From Sphingopyxis sp. 113P3 (GTDB lineage Bacteria > Pseudomonadota > Alphaproteobacteria > Sphingomonadales > Sphingomonadaceae), in assembly GCF_001278035.1 (NCBI RefSeq), contig NZ_CP009452.1, positions 1,335,501 to 1,399,500 of the forward strand: a stretch of DNA of 64,000 nucleotides, read 5' to 3'. A program made the translations under genes and the position numbers. The number at the start of each line of letters is the position of its first letter. Position 1 is the stretch's first letter. Shown piece by piece: positions 17,894 through 26,294 of the stretch. The notes beneath the pieces are model-generated. The model made no database searches and was not told the origin of the DNA. It worked only from the letters and a program-made list of their open reading frames with translations.

Positions 17894-19108
17894 TTACACC
17901 GCCCGCTCGAAAATCGCGGCAATGCCCTGGCCGCCGCCGATGCACATGGTTTCGAGGCCGAAGCGGCCGTCCCGGCGTACAAGTTCGCGCGTCAGATTGG
18001 CGAGGATACGCCCGCCGGTAGCGCCAATCGGGTGGCCAAGCGAAATGCCCGAGCCGTTGACGTTGAGAATGTCGTGGCGGCTGTCATTTTCCGACCAGCC
18101 CCAGCCCTTGAGCACGGCAAGAACCTGCGGGGCAAAGGCCTCGTTGAGTTCGACAAGGTCGATATCGTCCCAGCCAAGGCCGCTGCGCGCGAACAATCGC
18201 TCGACCGCAGGGACCGGGCCGATGCCCATCCGGCTCGGATCGCAGCCGGCTGCGGCCGAGCTGTGGTACCAGGCAATCGGCTCGAGTCCGAGCTCGTCGA
18301 GCTTGTCCTCGGCGACGACAAGGCAGGCCGCCGCGGCATCATTCTGCTGGCTTGCGTTGCCAGCGGTGACGACGCCGCCCTCGAGCGCCTTGAGCTTGCC
18401 CAGCGTCTCCATCGAGGCGTCGGCGCGGTAACCCTCGTCATGCGCGAAAACAATCGGGTCGCCCTTCTTTTGCGGCACCGTCACGGGCACCAGCTCATCG
18501 TCGAAGAGCCCGTTCGCCCATGCGGCCGCGGCGCGCTGGTGGCTGCGAACCGCGTAGGCGTCGCACGCCTCGCGGCTGATGTCATAGTCCTTCGCGAGAT
18601 TCTCGGCCGTCTCGATCATTCCGGTGATGACGCCGAAGCGTTCCACCGGCTGCGACATCACCCGCCCGCGCGTCAGCCGGTCGTGGAGCGTGAGATTGCC
18701 CGCGCGCACACCCTTGCGGATGCTGGTCGTGTAATGTTCGACATTCGACATCGATTCCACGCCGCCTGCGACGACAATATCGGACATGCCCGTTTGAACC
18801 ATCATCGCGGCGTTGACGATCGCCTGGAGGCCCGAACCGCAGCGGCGGTCGAGCTGGTAGCCAGGGACCTCGAGCGGCAGGCCCGCCGCGAGCCACGACC
18901 AGTGTCCGATGCAGGGGGCCTCGCCATTGCCATAACCTTGCGAGAAGACGACGTCATCGACGCGCGCGGGATCGATCTTCGTGCGCTCGACGAGCGCCTT
19001 CAGGATCCCTGCGCCAAGCTCGCCGGCGGTAAGCGAGGAAAGCGATCCGCCGAATTTGCCGACGGCAGTACGGATCGGGGCAACGATGGCGGCGCGGCGA
19101 AGGGTCAT
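17894..19108 (-). CDS. Acetyl-CoA acetyltransferase (thiolase family)
   Basis: This 404-aa thiolase carries the nucleophilic Cys in QLDRRCGSGLQAI, the family motif VNGSGISLGHPIGATGGR with its His, and the C-terminal Cys in MCIGGGQGIA. The catalytic set appears complete. It would cleave or form beta-ketoacyl-CoA. The ATG at 19108 (MTLRRAAIVAPIRT) matches the usual thiolase N-terminus. The gene lies four bases after the CoA-transferase stop, so they are in one operon with both acyl-CoA dehydrogenases. Confidence 0.9.
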   Translation of the reverse strand: MTLRRAAIVAPIRTAVGKFGGSLSSLTAGELGAGILKALVERTKIDPARVDDVVFSQGYGNGEAPCIGHWSWLAAGLPLEVPGYQLDRRCGSGLQAIVNAAMMVQTGMSDIVVAGGVESMSNVEHYTTSIRKGVRAGNLTLHDRLTRGRVMSQPVERFGVITGMIETAENLAKDYDISREACDAYAVRSHQRAAAAWANGLFDDELVPVTVPQKKGDPIVFAHDEGYRADASMETLGKLKALEGGVVTAGNASQQNDAAAACLVVAEDKLDELGLEPIAWYHSSAAAGCDPSRMGIGPVPAVERLFARSGLGWDDIDLVELNEAFAPQVLAVLKGWGWSENDSRHDILNVNGSGISLGHPIGATGGRILANLTRELVRRDGRFGLETMCIGGGQGIAAIFERAV

Positions 19109-19112
19109 GAGG

Positions 19113-20321
19113 TCAGTCTCCGGTAGGGGCGACGCCGACAATGCCGGCGTCGACGAGGCGGGCAATCTCGCCCGAGGAAAGCGAAAGGCGCGAGGCGAGG
19201 ATTTCCTCGCTGTGCTGGCCGTTCAATGGCGCAGGCTGCGGGGCCAGGCGCTCAGCGTCTGGCAAGGTCGCAAAGGCCCCGGCGGCAGGATAGGCAAAGC
19301 CGCTCGGGTTTTCGGCGCGTCCGAATATCGGATTATCGGCCACAAGCACCGGATCGTTCACCGCGTCGAGCATGGTGCGATAGGGCGAGTGGACGATGCC
19401 CCCTGCATCGAAGGCCGCGACAAGCTCGGCATGGTCGCGCTCGGCGATCGCCTTTTCAAACAAGGGATAGAGCGCATCGCGGTGAATGAAACGCAGGCCG
19501 TCGTCCTTGGCGAAGGAGACGCCGCGCTCGCTCTCGAGGGCTGCGATGGCCTCGCCAAGGCCGAGCGCAGCAACCAGATTGGCCCATTGACGCGGCGTGA
19601 CGACGACGATCATGGTCCGCTGCCCGTCACGCGTCACAAAGTCGCGGCCGAAGAGGCCATAGACGGCGTTGCCGAGGCGGGGGCGGTTCTCGCCCGAATA
19701 GAGAACTTCGGCAATCCCGCCGAGATTGGCAACGGTCCCGATCGCGACGTCGGAGAGGGGGACGCGGACCTCGCCGCCTTCGCCGCTGACGCTGCGCCGC
19801 TGGATCGCTGCCAGAAGCGCGAAGGCAGCGTATGCGCCGGTAAGAAGATCCCATGCCGGGAGGACATGATTGACAGGCTCGGGGCCGGCGCCGGTGAGCA
19901 TGGGGTAACCCACCATATTGTTGACCGTATAATCGAGCGCGGGCGATCCGTCCGCCCAGCCCATCACGCGCACGGTAATAAGGTCGCCGCGCCCCGCCGC
20001 CAGCGTTTCGTGCGAGAGGAATCCGCCGACGGGGAAATTGGTGATGAACTGACCCGTCGCCCGAACGAGCTCTTGGAGCAGCTCGCGCCCCTCGGGCCGG
20101 CCAAGGTCAAGCGCGAGCGATTTCTTGGCGCGATTGAGATTTTCCCAATAAAGCGAGGCGTTTTCCGTCGTCACCGGCCAGCGCCTGTAATCGGGGCCGC
20201 CTCCTATCTGGTCGACGCGGATGACCTCGGCGCCAAACTGCGCGCAGTAAAGGCCGGCTGTGGGCGAGGCGACGAAGGAGGACGCCTCGATTACCGACAG
20301 GCCGGACAGCAGATCGTACAT
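19113..20321 (-). CDS. CaiB/BaiF-type (family III) CoA-transferase
   Basis: This 402-aa protein starts with the typical LSGLSVIEASSFVASP, followed by LYCAQFGAEVIRVDQ and the nucleotide-binding-like NRAKKSLALDLGRPEGRELL. The GGFL stretch near residue 98 and RHDAL-like RDALYP near 300 fit family III. These enzymes activate carboxylic acids by transferring CoA from a donor. The start codon overlaps the stop of the upstream dehydrogenase gene. The substrate cannot be read from sequence; the operon suggests activation followed by beta-oxidation. Confidence 0.87.
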   Translation of the reverse strand: MYDLLSGLSVIEASSFVASPTAGLYCAQFGAEVIRVDQIGGGPDYRRWPVTTENASLYWENLNRAKKSLALDLGRPEGRELLQELVRATGQFITNFPVGGFLSHETLAAGRGDLITVRVMGWADGSPALDYTVNNMVGYPMLTGAGPEPVNHVLPAWDLLTGAYAAFALLAAIQRRSVSGEGGEVRVPLSDVAIGTVANLGGIAEVLYSGENRPRLGNAVYGLFGRDFVTRDGQRTMIVVVTPRQWANLVAALGLGEAIAALESERGVSFAKDDGLRFIHRDALYPLFEKAIAERDHAELVAAFDAGGIVHSPYRTMLDAVNDPVLVADNPIFGRAENPSGFAYPAAGAFATLPDAERLAPQPAPLNGQHSEEILASRLSLSSGEIARLVDAGIVGVAPTGD

Positions 20322-21490
20322 CAGTTCGCCGCCGCAAACTCGCGCAGCATATGCTTTGCAATCTGGAGCTGGAGGATCTGCGTCGTGCCTTCGTAAATGC
20401 GGTAGATTCGCGCATCGCGGAAGAAGCGTTCCGCGTCATATTCGGCAAGATAGCCGGCACCGCCATAAACCTGGACGCAGGCATCGACGACGCGGCCGCA
20501 CATCTCGCTTGCGAACACCTTGAACGCTGCGGCTTTCCGCAGGACATTCTCGCCCGCATCGGCGCGGCGGGTCACATCCTCCATCATGCATTCGGCCGCA
20601 TAGATGTCGATCTCGCTTTGCGCGAGCATCTGCTGGATGAGCTGGAAGTTCGCGATGGGCTCGCCGAACGCCTTGCGCTCGGTTGCATAGCGGATCGCGC
20701 TGTCGAGCGCCCGGCGGGCATAAGCGGTCGCCGCCGCGCCCACCGACATGCGCCCATTGTCGAGGCTCATCATCGCATAGGCGAACCCCTTGCCGAGTTC
20801 GCCGCCAAGCAGCGCCTCGCCGCCGACGCGGACATCCTCGAGGATCACGTCGGCAATGTGGCTCCCCGACTGGCCCATCTTCTTGTCCGACTTGCCGACG
20901 CTCACGCCCGGCACGTCAAAGGGCACGATGAAAGCGGAGACATGCGCGTTCTTGGGCAGATTCTCCTTGCTCGTGCGGGCCATGATCAGGCCGACCTTCG
21001 CAAAAGGCGCGTTGGTGATGTAGCGCTTCGTGCCGCTTAGCACCCAGCCGTTGTCGGTCTGGACCGCGCTCGTCTGCAGTCCTGCCGAGTCCGATCCCGA
21101 GCCGGGTTCGGTCAGTCCGAAACAGGCGATTTCTCCCGATGCAATGCGCGGCAGCCATTCAGCCTTCTGCGCCTCGGTTCCGCCATTCTTGAGCGCCGAG
21201 GTAAACATGCCGATATTGATCGAGATGATCGAGCGGAAGGCCGGCATCGCGTAGGAAAGCGTGTGGATGGTGCGGATATATTGGCTGACATTCATGCCCG
21301 CCCCGCCATATTCTTCGGGGATGGTGAGACCGAAGAGGCCCATGTCGCGCATTTCGGAGAGGATGTCGGAAGGAATCTCGTCGGTCTCGACGATCGCCTT
21401 TTCCGCCGGGAGGAGCCGCTCGCGCACATAACGCGAAAGCTGCTCGAGGAACTGGTCGAAAACCTCCTGGTCCATCCCGGGGTTTTGCAT
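20321..21490 (-). CDS. Acyl-CoA dehydrogenase (standard length)
   Basis: This 389-aa acyl-CoA dehydrogenase has family signatures: FGLTIPEEYGGAGMNVSQYI, CFGLTEPGSGSDSAGLQTSA, VLSGTKRYITNAPFA, and the C-terminal QVYGGAGYLAEYDAERFFRD with IYEGTTQILQLQIAKH. A putative catalytic Glu sits in IYEGT. The first gene of the four-gene minus-strand operon, it is divergent from the IclR regulator with 108 bases between them. Confidence 0.9.
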   Translation of the reverse strand: MQNPGMDQEVFDQFLEQLSRYVRERLLPAEKAIVETDEIPSDILSEMRDMGLFGLTIPEEYGGAGMNVSQYIRTIHTLSYAMPAFRSIISINIGMFTSALKNGGTEAQKAEWLPRIASGEIACFGLTEPGSGSDSAGLQTSAVQTDNGWVLSGTKRYITNAPFAKVGLIMARTSKENLPKNAHVSAFIVPFDVPGVSVGKSDKKMGQSGSHIADVILEDVRVGGEALLGGELGKGFAYAMMSLDNGRMSVGAAATAYARRALDSAIRYATERKAFGEPIANFQLIQQMLAQSEIDIYAAECMMEDVTRRADAGENVLRKAAAFKVFASEMCGRVVDACVQVYGGAGYLAEYDAERFFRDARIYRIYEGTTQILQLQIAKHMLREFAAAN

Positions 21491-21553
21491 CGTAACGATC
21501 CCTTCTAGCGCCGTGCGATTCGATGCTTCGAGCGCTAACCCTTCGCTCGTGGA

Positions 21554-21591
21554 TTTTCAATATTGAGAATTGATTTTCACAAATATGAAAA
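21554..21591. promoter_or_regulatory. Two palindromic operator-like sites between acyl-CoA operon and IclR gene
   Basis: TCAATATTGA at 21557-21566 is a perfect 10-bp palindrome with partial extension outwards. TTTTCA (21574-21579), six spacer bases, then TGAAAA (21586-21591) form a second dyad. Both lie in a short A/T-rich patch between the divergent operon and the IclR-family gene. IclR proteins bind such dyads; assignment to this regulator is inferred. Confidence 0.5.
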
Positions 21592-21598
21592 CTAGATC

Positions 21599-22345
21599 GT
21601 GGCCATGACCGGTCCGGTTCGCTCCGTTTCGCAGGCCTTCGCCATTCTTCGGCTGCTTGCCGATACCAGCCCCCTGTCGCTCTCCGACATCGGCCGGGTT
21701 CTTGAGCTCAGCCCCTCAAGCTGCCTCAATCTGTTGAAGACGCTCGCCGCCGAGGGTGCGGTCGAACGCGATGCGCGCAGCAAGCAATATCGGCTCGCGC
21801 TTGCCTGGGCGGGGTCTGAGGTTCTGCGCGACGGGACGGCGCTGCGGCTGGCCGAGCGCGCGCAGCCCATGATGACGCGCTTTGCGCAGGCAACCGACGC
21901 GGCGGTCGGGCTCTGGAAAATTGTCTCGCGCGACCGCATGCAGCTTGCCGCGCACGCCGAAAGCGAAGCGGGGATGCGCCTGAGGCTCGCCGATGCGCAG
22001 CGCCAGCCGCTCGGCGGCGGCGCCGCGGGCCGGGCTATCGCTGCGGCACAGGGCGTGGACGAGGCCGAACTTGCACGCCGCTATGCCCCCGTGCGCTGGC
22101 AAGCAGAGCTGCCCTTCGAAACCTACGCCGCGCAGGTACGCGAGGCGGCACGCAAAGGCTTCGCCGTCGACCGCGATTACGCACACCGCGGCGTCTGTAC
22201 CGTTGCGGTCGGTCTCGTCAGCATTGCGCCGGGCTTTTGCCTCTCGGCGTCGATCGTCGCAGGATCGCGGGGCGAGGCCGAGGTTGAAGCTCTCGGCCTC
22301 AAGCTGATTGCGCTGCGCGATGACCTGAACCTCGGGGCGCAATAG
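21599..22345 (+). CDS. IclR-family transcriptional regulator
   Basis: The 248-aa protein has an N-terminal winged helix (RSVSQAFAILRLLADTSPLS, DIGRVLELSPSSCLNLLKTL, about 5-65) and a C-terminal IclR effector domain (about 80-240, including GFAVDRDYAHRGVCTVAVGL). It starts at GTG 21599 or the in-frame ATG at 21605. It is divergent from the acyl-CoA operon and sits next to two dyad sites, so local control of that operon is likely. The effector is unknown. Confidence 0.87.
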   Translation: MAMTGPVRSVSQAFAILRLLADTSPLSLSDIGRVLELSPSSCLNLLKTLAAEGAVERDARSKQYRLALAWAGSEVLRDGTALRLAERAQPMMTRFAQATDAAVGLWKIVSRDRMQLAAHAESEAGMRLRLADAQRQPLGGGAAGRAIAAAQGVDEAELARRYAPVRWQAELPFETYAAQVREAARKGFAVDRDYAHRGVCTVAVGLVSIAPGFCLSASIVAGSRGEAEVEALGLKLIALRDDLNLGAQ

Positions 22346-22423
22346 CCAATGCTTCTTGTTTCGCGGTCCCTGTCATGTCATGGACGCGCGCGATTAGCGG
22401 GGAAACCGTAGCGAGAGGAAGCG

Positions 22424-23647
22424 ATGCAGTTCGACGTGGTGATTGTTGGCGGGGGGCACGGCGGGGCGCAGGTAGCCGTGATGCTTCGGACGCAGAAGTT
22501 TGAAGGCAGCATTGCGATCATCGGTGACGAAGCCGAGCTTCCCTACGAGCGCCCACCGCTTTCGAAGGAATATTTCGCGGGCGAGAAGGAATTCGAGCGC
22601 ATCCAGCTCCGCCCCGCCAAATATTGGGACGAGCGCGAGGTAAGAATGCTGCTCGGCAAGCGCGTCGCCAGCGTCGATCCTGCCGCGCACACGGTCACGA
22701 CGGACAGCGGCGAGACGATCGGTTACGGCAAGCTTGTCTGGGCGACCGGGGGAAGGCCGCGGATGCTGCCGATCCCCGGGGGCGATCTTCCCGGCGTGCA
22801 GGGCGTGCGTACCCGCGCCGACGCCGATGCGATGAAAACGGCGTCCGAGACCGCAAGGCAGATCGTCGTGATCGGCGGCGGCTATATCGGGCTCGAGGCG
22901 GCGGCGGTGCTCACCAAGGCGAGCAAGAAGGTTGTCCTCCTCGAGGCGCTCGACCGGGTGCTCGCGCGCGTTGCGGGCGAGGATCTCTCGCGCTTCTATG
23001 AAAAGGAGCACCGCGCGCACGGCGTCGACCTTCGCCTCGGGGTCTCGGTCGCCGCGATCGAGGGCGACAGCCATGTGACGGGCGTGCGCCTCGCCGACGG
23101 CGAGGTCATCGCGGCCGACCTCGTCATCGTCGGCATCGGGATCGTGCCGGCGGTCGAGCCGCTCATCGCGGCGGGCGCCGAGGGCGGCAATGGCGTTCGC
23201 GTCGATAGCCATTGCAAGACGAGCCTTCCCGATATCTATGCGATCGGCGACTGCGCGGCGCATGAGAATGCTTTTGCCGAGGGCGCCTGCATCCGCCTTG
23301 AATCGGTTCAGAACGCCAATGACCAGGCCAATGTCGTCGCAAAGGGCATCGTCGGCGACGAGGCGCCCTACAATGCGATCCCCTGGTTCTGGTCGAACCA
23401 GTATGACCTGAAGCTCCAGACGGCAGGCCTTTCGACGGGGCACGACCAGGCGGTCCTCAGGGGTGACCCGGCGGCGCGCAGCTTTTCGATTGTCTATCTC
23501 AAGGCAGGCAAGGTCATCGCGATCGACTGCGTCAATGCGACGAAGGACTATGTGCAGGGCCGCATGATCGTCACCGCAGGCCTTCGCGCAACCCCTGAGC
23601 AGCTCGCCGATGCCGGGACACCTCTTAAGGATTTGCTCAGCAACTAG
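22424..23647 (+). CDS. Ferredoxin/rubredoxin reductase-type FAD oxidoreductase
   Basis: This 407-aa flavoprotein has two Rossmann motifs: FAD-binding [18 protein letters not shown] at the N-terminus and NAD(P)H-binding [18 protein letters not shown] at about 147. The [10 protein letters not shown] block is typical of CamA/ThcD-type reductases. [12 protein letters not shown] is the second FAD motif. It transfers electrons from NAD(P)H to a ferredoxin or rubredoxin, usually serving a P450 or oxygenase. No such partner is in this window. It lies 78 bases after the IclR gene on the same strand and may be co-transcribed. Confidence 0.87.
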   Translation: MQFDVVIVGGGHGGAQVAVMLRTQKFEGSIAIIGDEAELPYERPPLSKEYFAGEKEFERIQLRPAKYWDEREVRMLLGKRVASVDPAAHTVTTDSGETIGYGKLVWATGGRPRMLPIPGGDLPGVQGVRTRADADAMKTASETARQIVVIGGGYIGLEAAAVLTKASKKVVLLEALDRVLARVAGEDLSRFYEKEHRAHGVDLRLGVSVAAIEGDSHVTGVRLADGEVIAADLVIVGIGIVPAVEPLIAAGAEGGNGVRVDSHCKTSLPDIYAIGDCAAHENAFAEGACIRLESVQNANDQANVVAKGIVGDEAPYNAIPWFWSNQYDLKLQTAGLSTGHDQAVLRGDPAARSFSIVYLKAGKVIAIDCVNATKDYVQGRMIVTAGLRATPEQLADAGTPLKDLLSN

Positions 23648-23791
23648 GCCGATTGCGGGTTCTACCGTGCGCATGGTGCGGCAAGCTGATCCCACTTTCT
23701 AACCCTTTCTTTACGGCGATCCGATAAACCTCTCTCGCGGGGAAAGAGGGGGGCACACCGCGGCCATGGGCCGCAACGTCGGAGTGCCACT

Positions 23792-24079
23792 GTGCTTGAA
23801 AATCAGAAGATACGCCCGGTATCGGTGATTGGGCCGATGGGCGATAAGCTGACGCTGAAGGATCTGCCGAAGCGCGATACGCGGCGCTGGGTGAGCCGCC
23901 GCAAGGCCGAGGTCGTCGCCGCGGTCGAGGGCGGGCTGATCACGGTAGACGAAGCGTGCGAGCGTTATAATCTGAGCCTTGAAGAATTCGCCTCGTGGCA
24001 ACGCGCCTATGACCGCCTCGGTGTTCCGGCGCTGCGCGCGACGCGCGTTCAATTCTATCGCGACCGGTTCGGTATCTGA
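23792..24079 (+). CDS. sciP: SciP-like DUF1153 regulator (CtrA inhibitor family)
   Basis: This 95-aa protein is the DUF1153 domain throughout, with the conserved RPVSVIGPMGDKLTLKDLP, RWVSRRKAEVVAAVEGGLI, and ACERYNLSLEEFASWQRAYD helix-turn-helix. In Caulobacter, SciP binds CtrA and represses CtrA-dependent promoters in the cell cycle. The start is GTG at 23792. The 144-bp upstream region has a CCTCTCTCGCGGGGAAAGAG partial hairpin. The gene name is by family resemblance. Confidence 0.85.
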   Translation: MLENQKIRPVSVIGPMGDKLTLKDLPKRDTRRWVSRRKAEVVAAVEGGLITVDEACERYNLSLEEFASWQRAYDRLGVPALRATRVQFYRDRFGI

Positions 24080-24093
24080 ACTGAGGGGGCTGC

Positions 24094-25857
24094 TCAGCGC
24101 AGCGCGGCCTCGCGGTTCGCACTATCGGCCGATGGGACGTCGGCTCCGGCAAGGCGCTGCAGCGATACCTGGTTACGCCCCGCGTGCTTGGCCTCGTAAA
24201 GCGCATCGTCGGCAATTTTGTAGAGCCGCTGAAAATCGCACGCCGGGCGCACCTCGGCGACCCCGATGCTCGCCGTGACCGCGCGATCGCCGATTGTCTC
24301 GCTATGATCGCAGGCCGCAATCTCGCGGCGGATGCTTTCGGCGAAGCGATCAAGAACGATGCCGTCCATGCCGATCGTCAGCAGTCCGAACTCTTCACCG
24401 CCAAGGCGCGCGACCGTGCAGATCGGGCCTTCCCACCGCGCGATGCGGCGCGCGATCCGGCACAAGACAGCGTCGCCGGCGTGGTGGCCATACACATCGT
24501 TGATCGACTTGAACCGGTCGATGTCGACGAGCAGCAACGCCGCTGGAAGATCATCCTCGCGTGCCCGCTTGAGCAGGGGGCTCACGCTTTCGATGAAGCC
24601 GCGGCGGTTGGGAAGCCCGGTCAGCGGATCGCGCCTCGCGAGCTCGCGCGCCTGCGCCTCGGCGAGCCGCGCACGATCCCGCTCGATGCGTAGCTTTGAA
24701 AGACGGCGGGTCGCTGCCGCGGAAAGCCAGAGCGCCTGCCAGGTCGCAGCGATCAGAATGAGAAGTTTCGAGCCGCCGCCCCAGAGGCCGTCTTCGACAT
24801 CGACGAGGTTGATGAAGGCGAGCACGGCCATCGGCAGGCCCCAGGCCGCGGCAAAGTCGCGAGCCTCGCCTGAGCCGCGCCGCCAGGCAGCCACGAGGCA
24901 GATCGTCACGGCGGCAAGGTCGGCGAGGATGACCAGACCCAGGAGATCCGCCCAGCGGCCGATATCGCCGCTGCGCATCATGGCGAGCGGAATGCCGGCA
25001 AGTCCGACGCCGAGACCAAGGGCAAGCGTGACGTGCCGCCATCTTTTGGGAACGCCGCTTCGGTCGAGCGCAGTCACCGCGCTGGCGGTGGCAAGTGCAA
25101 TGGCAAGACAGGAAAGGAAGGTGCAAATCTGCGCCGAAAGCGTGCCCGCCATGAAGGGCAGAAAGGCGAGATGGATTTGCGACCACAAGGTGCCCCAGAG
25201 GAGCATCGTCCCCGCCCACGCCGCTTGCCAGGCGAGATACTGGCGGCGGACTGCGACCGCCAGCGAAAGGCTGTAGATGCCGCTCACGAGAAGGAGGGTA
25301 AGCGCGGCGCCAACCGCCGCTGCCATGCCGGCCGCCTGCATGCTGCTTTCGCCCGCCGGCAAGAGATGCGCGCGGATGAGTTGATGGCTGGCGAGGCGGT
25401 CGAAGCGCATCGTCACCGATGTGAGCGGCGCGGAGCGTTCCGGGGGCTCGAACAGGATCTGCCCGCCCGCTCGCCAGTGCATGCCATAATCGCCCTGACG
25501 GACCTGCTGCCAGCGAACGGCGCCGTCTGCATAGGCAAAGGCGACCGCGAGCCTGTCGAAGCGCGAATGATGCACCATGAGGGCTGCTCTGCCGCGCGGG
25601 GCGGGGAGGGTGTTCATATCGGCGTGCAGCCAAAGGCTGGCCTGCTGATATCGTTCGGGCGACCCAGTGCAGGAGAAGCGAAGTTCGGGAAGCTTCGTAT
25701 CGCTTAAGTCGAGCCCGCTCACCGCGTGGCACACCGCCTCGTTAAGGCGAAGCGCGGTCGCTTCCGCCGGTGCCGTTCCGACGACTGGCGCGACGACTCC
25801 CAGCGCAAGCAGCAGCCGTACGCAAAGGCGAATCAGGAGGCGCATCATGGACGTCAT
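24094..25857 (-). CDS. Membrane diguanylate cyclase (7TM-GGDEF)
   Basis: This 587-aa protein has a signal peptide, an extracytoplasmic sensor region (about 30-180), a seven-helix membrane region (about 185-390) resembling 7TMR-DISM architecture, a short coiled coil and a C-terminal GGDEF domain. The active-site motif is ARLGGEEFGLL, so GGEEF is catalytically plausible. The product synthesises c-di-GMP. The RxxD inhibitory I-site expected five residues before GGEEF is absent (the residues are GPICTV), suggesting no product inhibition. It is the only clear c-di-GMP enzyme in the window and could feed LapG-type adhesin control. Confidence 0.85.
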   Translation of the reverse strand: MTSMMRLLIRLCVRLLLALGVVAPVVGTAPAEATALRLNEAVCHAVSGLDLSDTKLPELRFSCTGSPERYQQASLWLHADMNTLPAPRGRAALMVHHSRFDRLAVAFAYADGAVRWQQVRQGDYGMHWRAGGQILFEPPERSAPLTSVTMRFDRLASHQLIRAHLLPAGESSMQAAGMAAAVGAALTLLLVSGIYSLSLAVAVRRQYLAWQAAWAGTMLLWGTLWSQIHLAFLPFMAGTLSAQICTFLSCLAIALATASAVTALDRSGVPKRWRHVTLALGLGVGLAGIPLAMMRSGDIGRWADLLGLVILADLAAVTICLVAAWRRGSGEARDFAAAWGLPMAVLAFINLVDVEDGLWGGGSKLLILIAATWQALWLSAAATRRLSKLRIERDRARLAEAQARELARRDPLTGLPNRRGFIESVSPLLKRAREDDLPAALLLVDIDRFKSINDVYGHHAGDAVLCRIARRIARWEGPICTVARLGGEEFGLLTIGMDGIVLDRFAESIRREIAACDHSETIGDRAVTASIGVAEVRPACDFQRLYKIADDALYEAKHAGRNQVSLQRLAGADVPSADSANREAALR

Positions 25858-26251
25858 CGCGAAAAATTATGGCGCCTATGTCTTTGGGAATGCTTACCGG
25901 GCAAGCGAGTAATACTATCTCGATTTTGGGCGCCTTTGCCGAGCGAGGCCATGTCCTGCCACGGCATTTTCCAGCCCGGCGCGCAGCGCGGTCCCGTTGA
26001 GATGGGTCCGCGCGCGGGCGCCGGGATGGCATTGTCTGCGATCGTCCCGAGCGTATGGGCGCCGCGGGGTCGCTGCCTTTGCCGCCACCCGCCGCGACCA
26101 AGCATGCGGACGGGCGGACTTTTCGCCGGCCGCCATTTCGAGCGAAAATGCGCTGGATGATTTGCAACGCCCGAAGCGGATCGCGCCCGCCCGGTGACGT
26201 TGCTCGCCCTGCGCTTCCTCGTGCTGACCGCTGCGTCCGGGCGAGCTTGCG
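25858..26251. other. Intergenic region between diguanylate cyclase and TonB receptor
   Basis: This holds the upstream region of the cyclase and the downstream region of the TonB receptor (both on the minus strand). I see no convincing gene; possible frames across it have no recognisable domain and look like shadows. The cyclase promoter is presumably near 25860-25930. Confidence 0.4.
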
Positions 26252-26283
26252 GGCGCCCGCCGGGATGAGTTCCGGTGGGCGCC
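26252..26283 (-). terminator. Strong stem-loop downstream of the TonB receptor gene
   Basis: Positions 26252-26263 pair with 26272-26283 over 12 bp with one G-U and an 8-base loop. It starts 12 bases beyond the receptor stop codon. No U-run follows on the minus strand, so it may be a Rho-dependent end or a 3'-stabilising hairpin rather than a classic intrinsic terminator. Confidence 0.45.
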
Positions 26284-26294
26284 TCGCCGATCGA

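Noticed and set aside
26252..26283. Classic intrinsic terminator for the TonB receptor
   Set aside because: The stem is strong but no U-run follows on the minus strand; kept only as a stem-loop.
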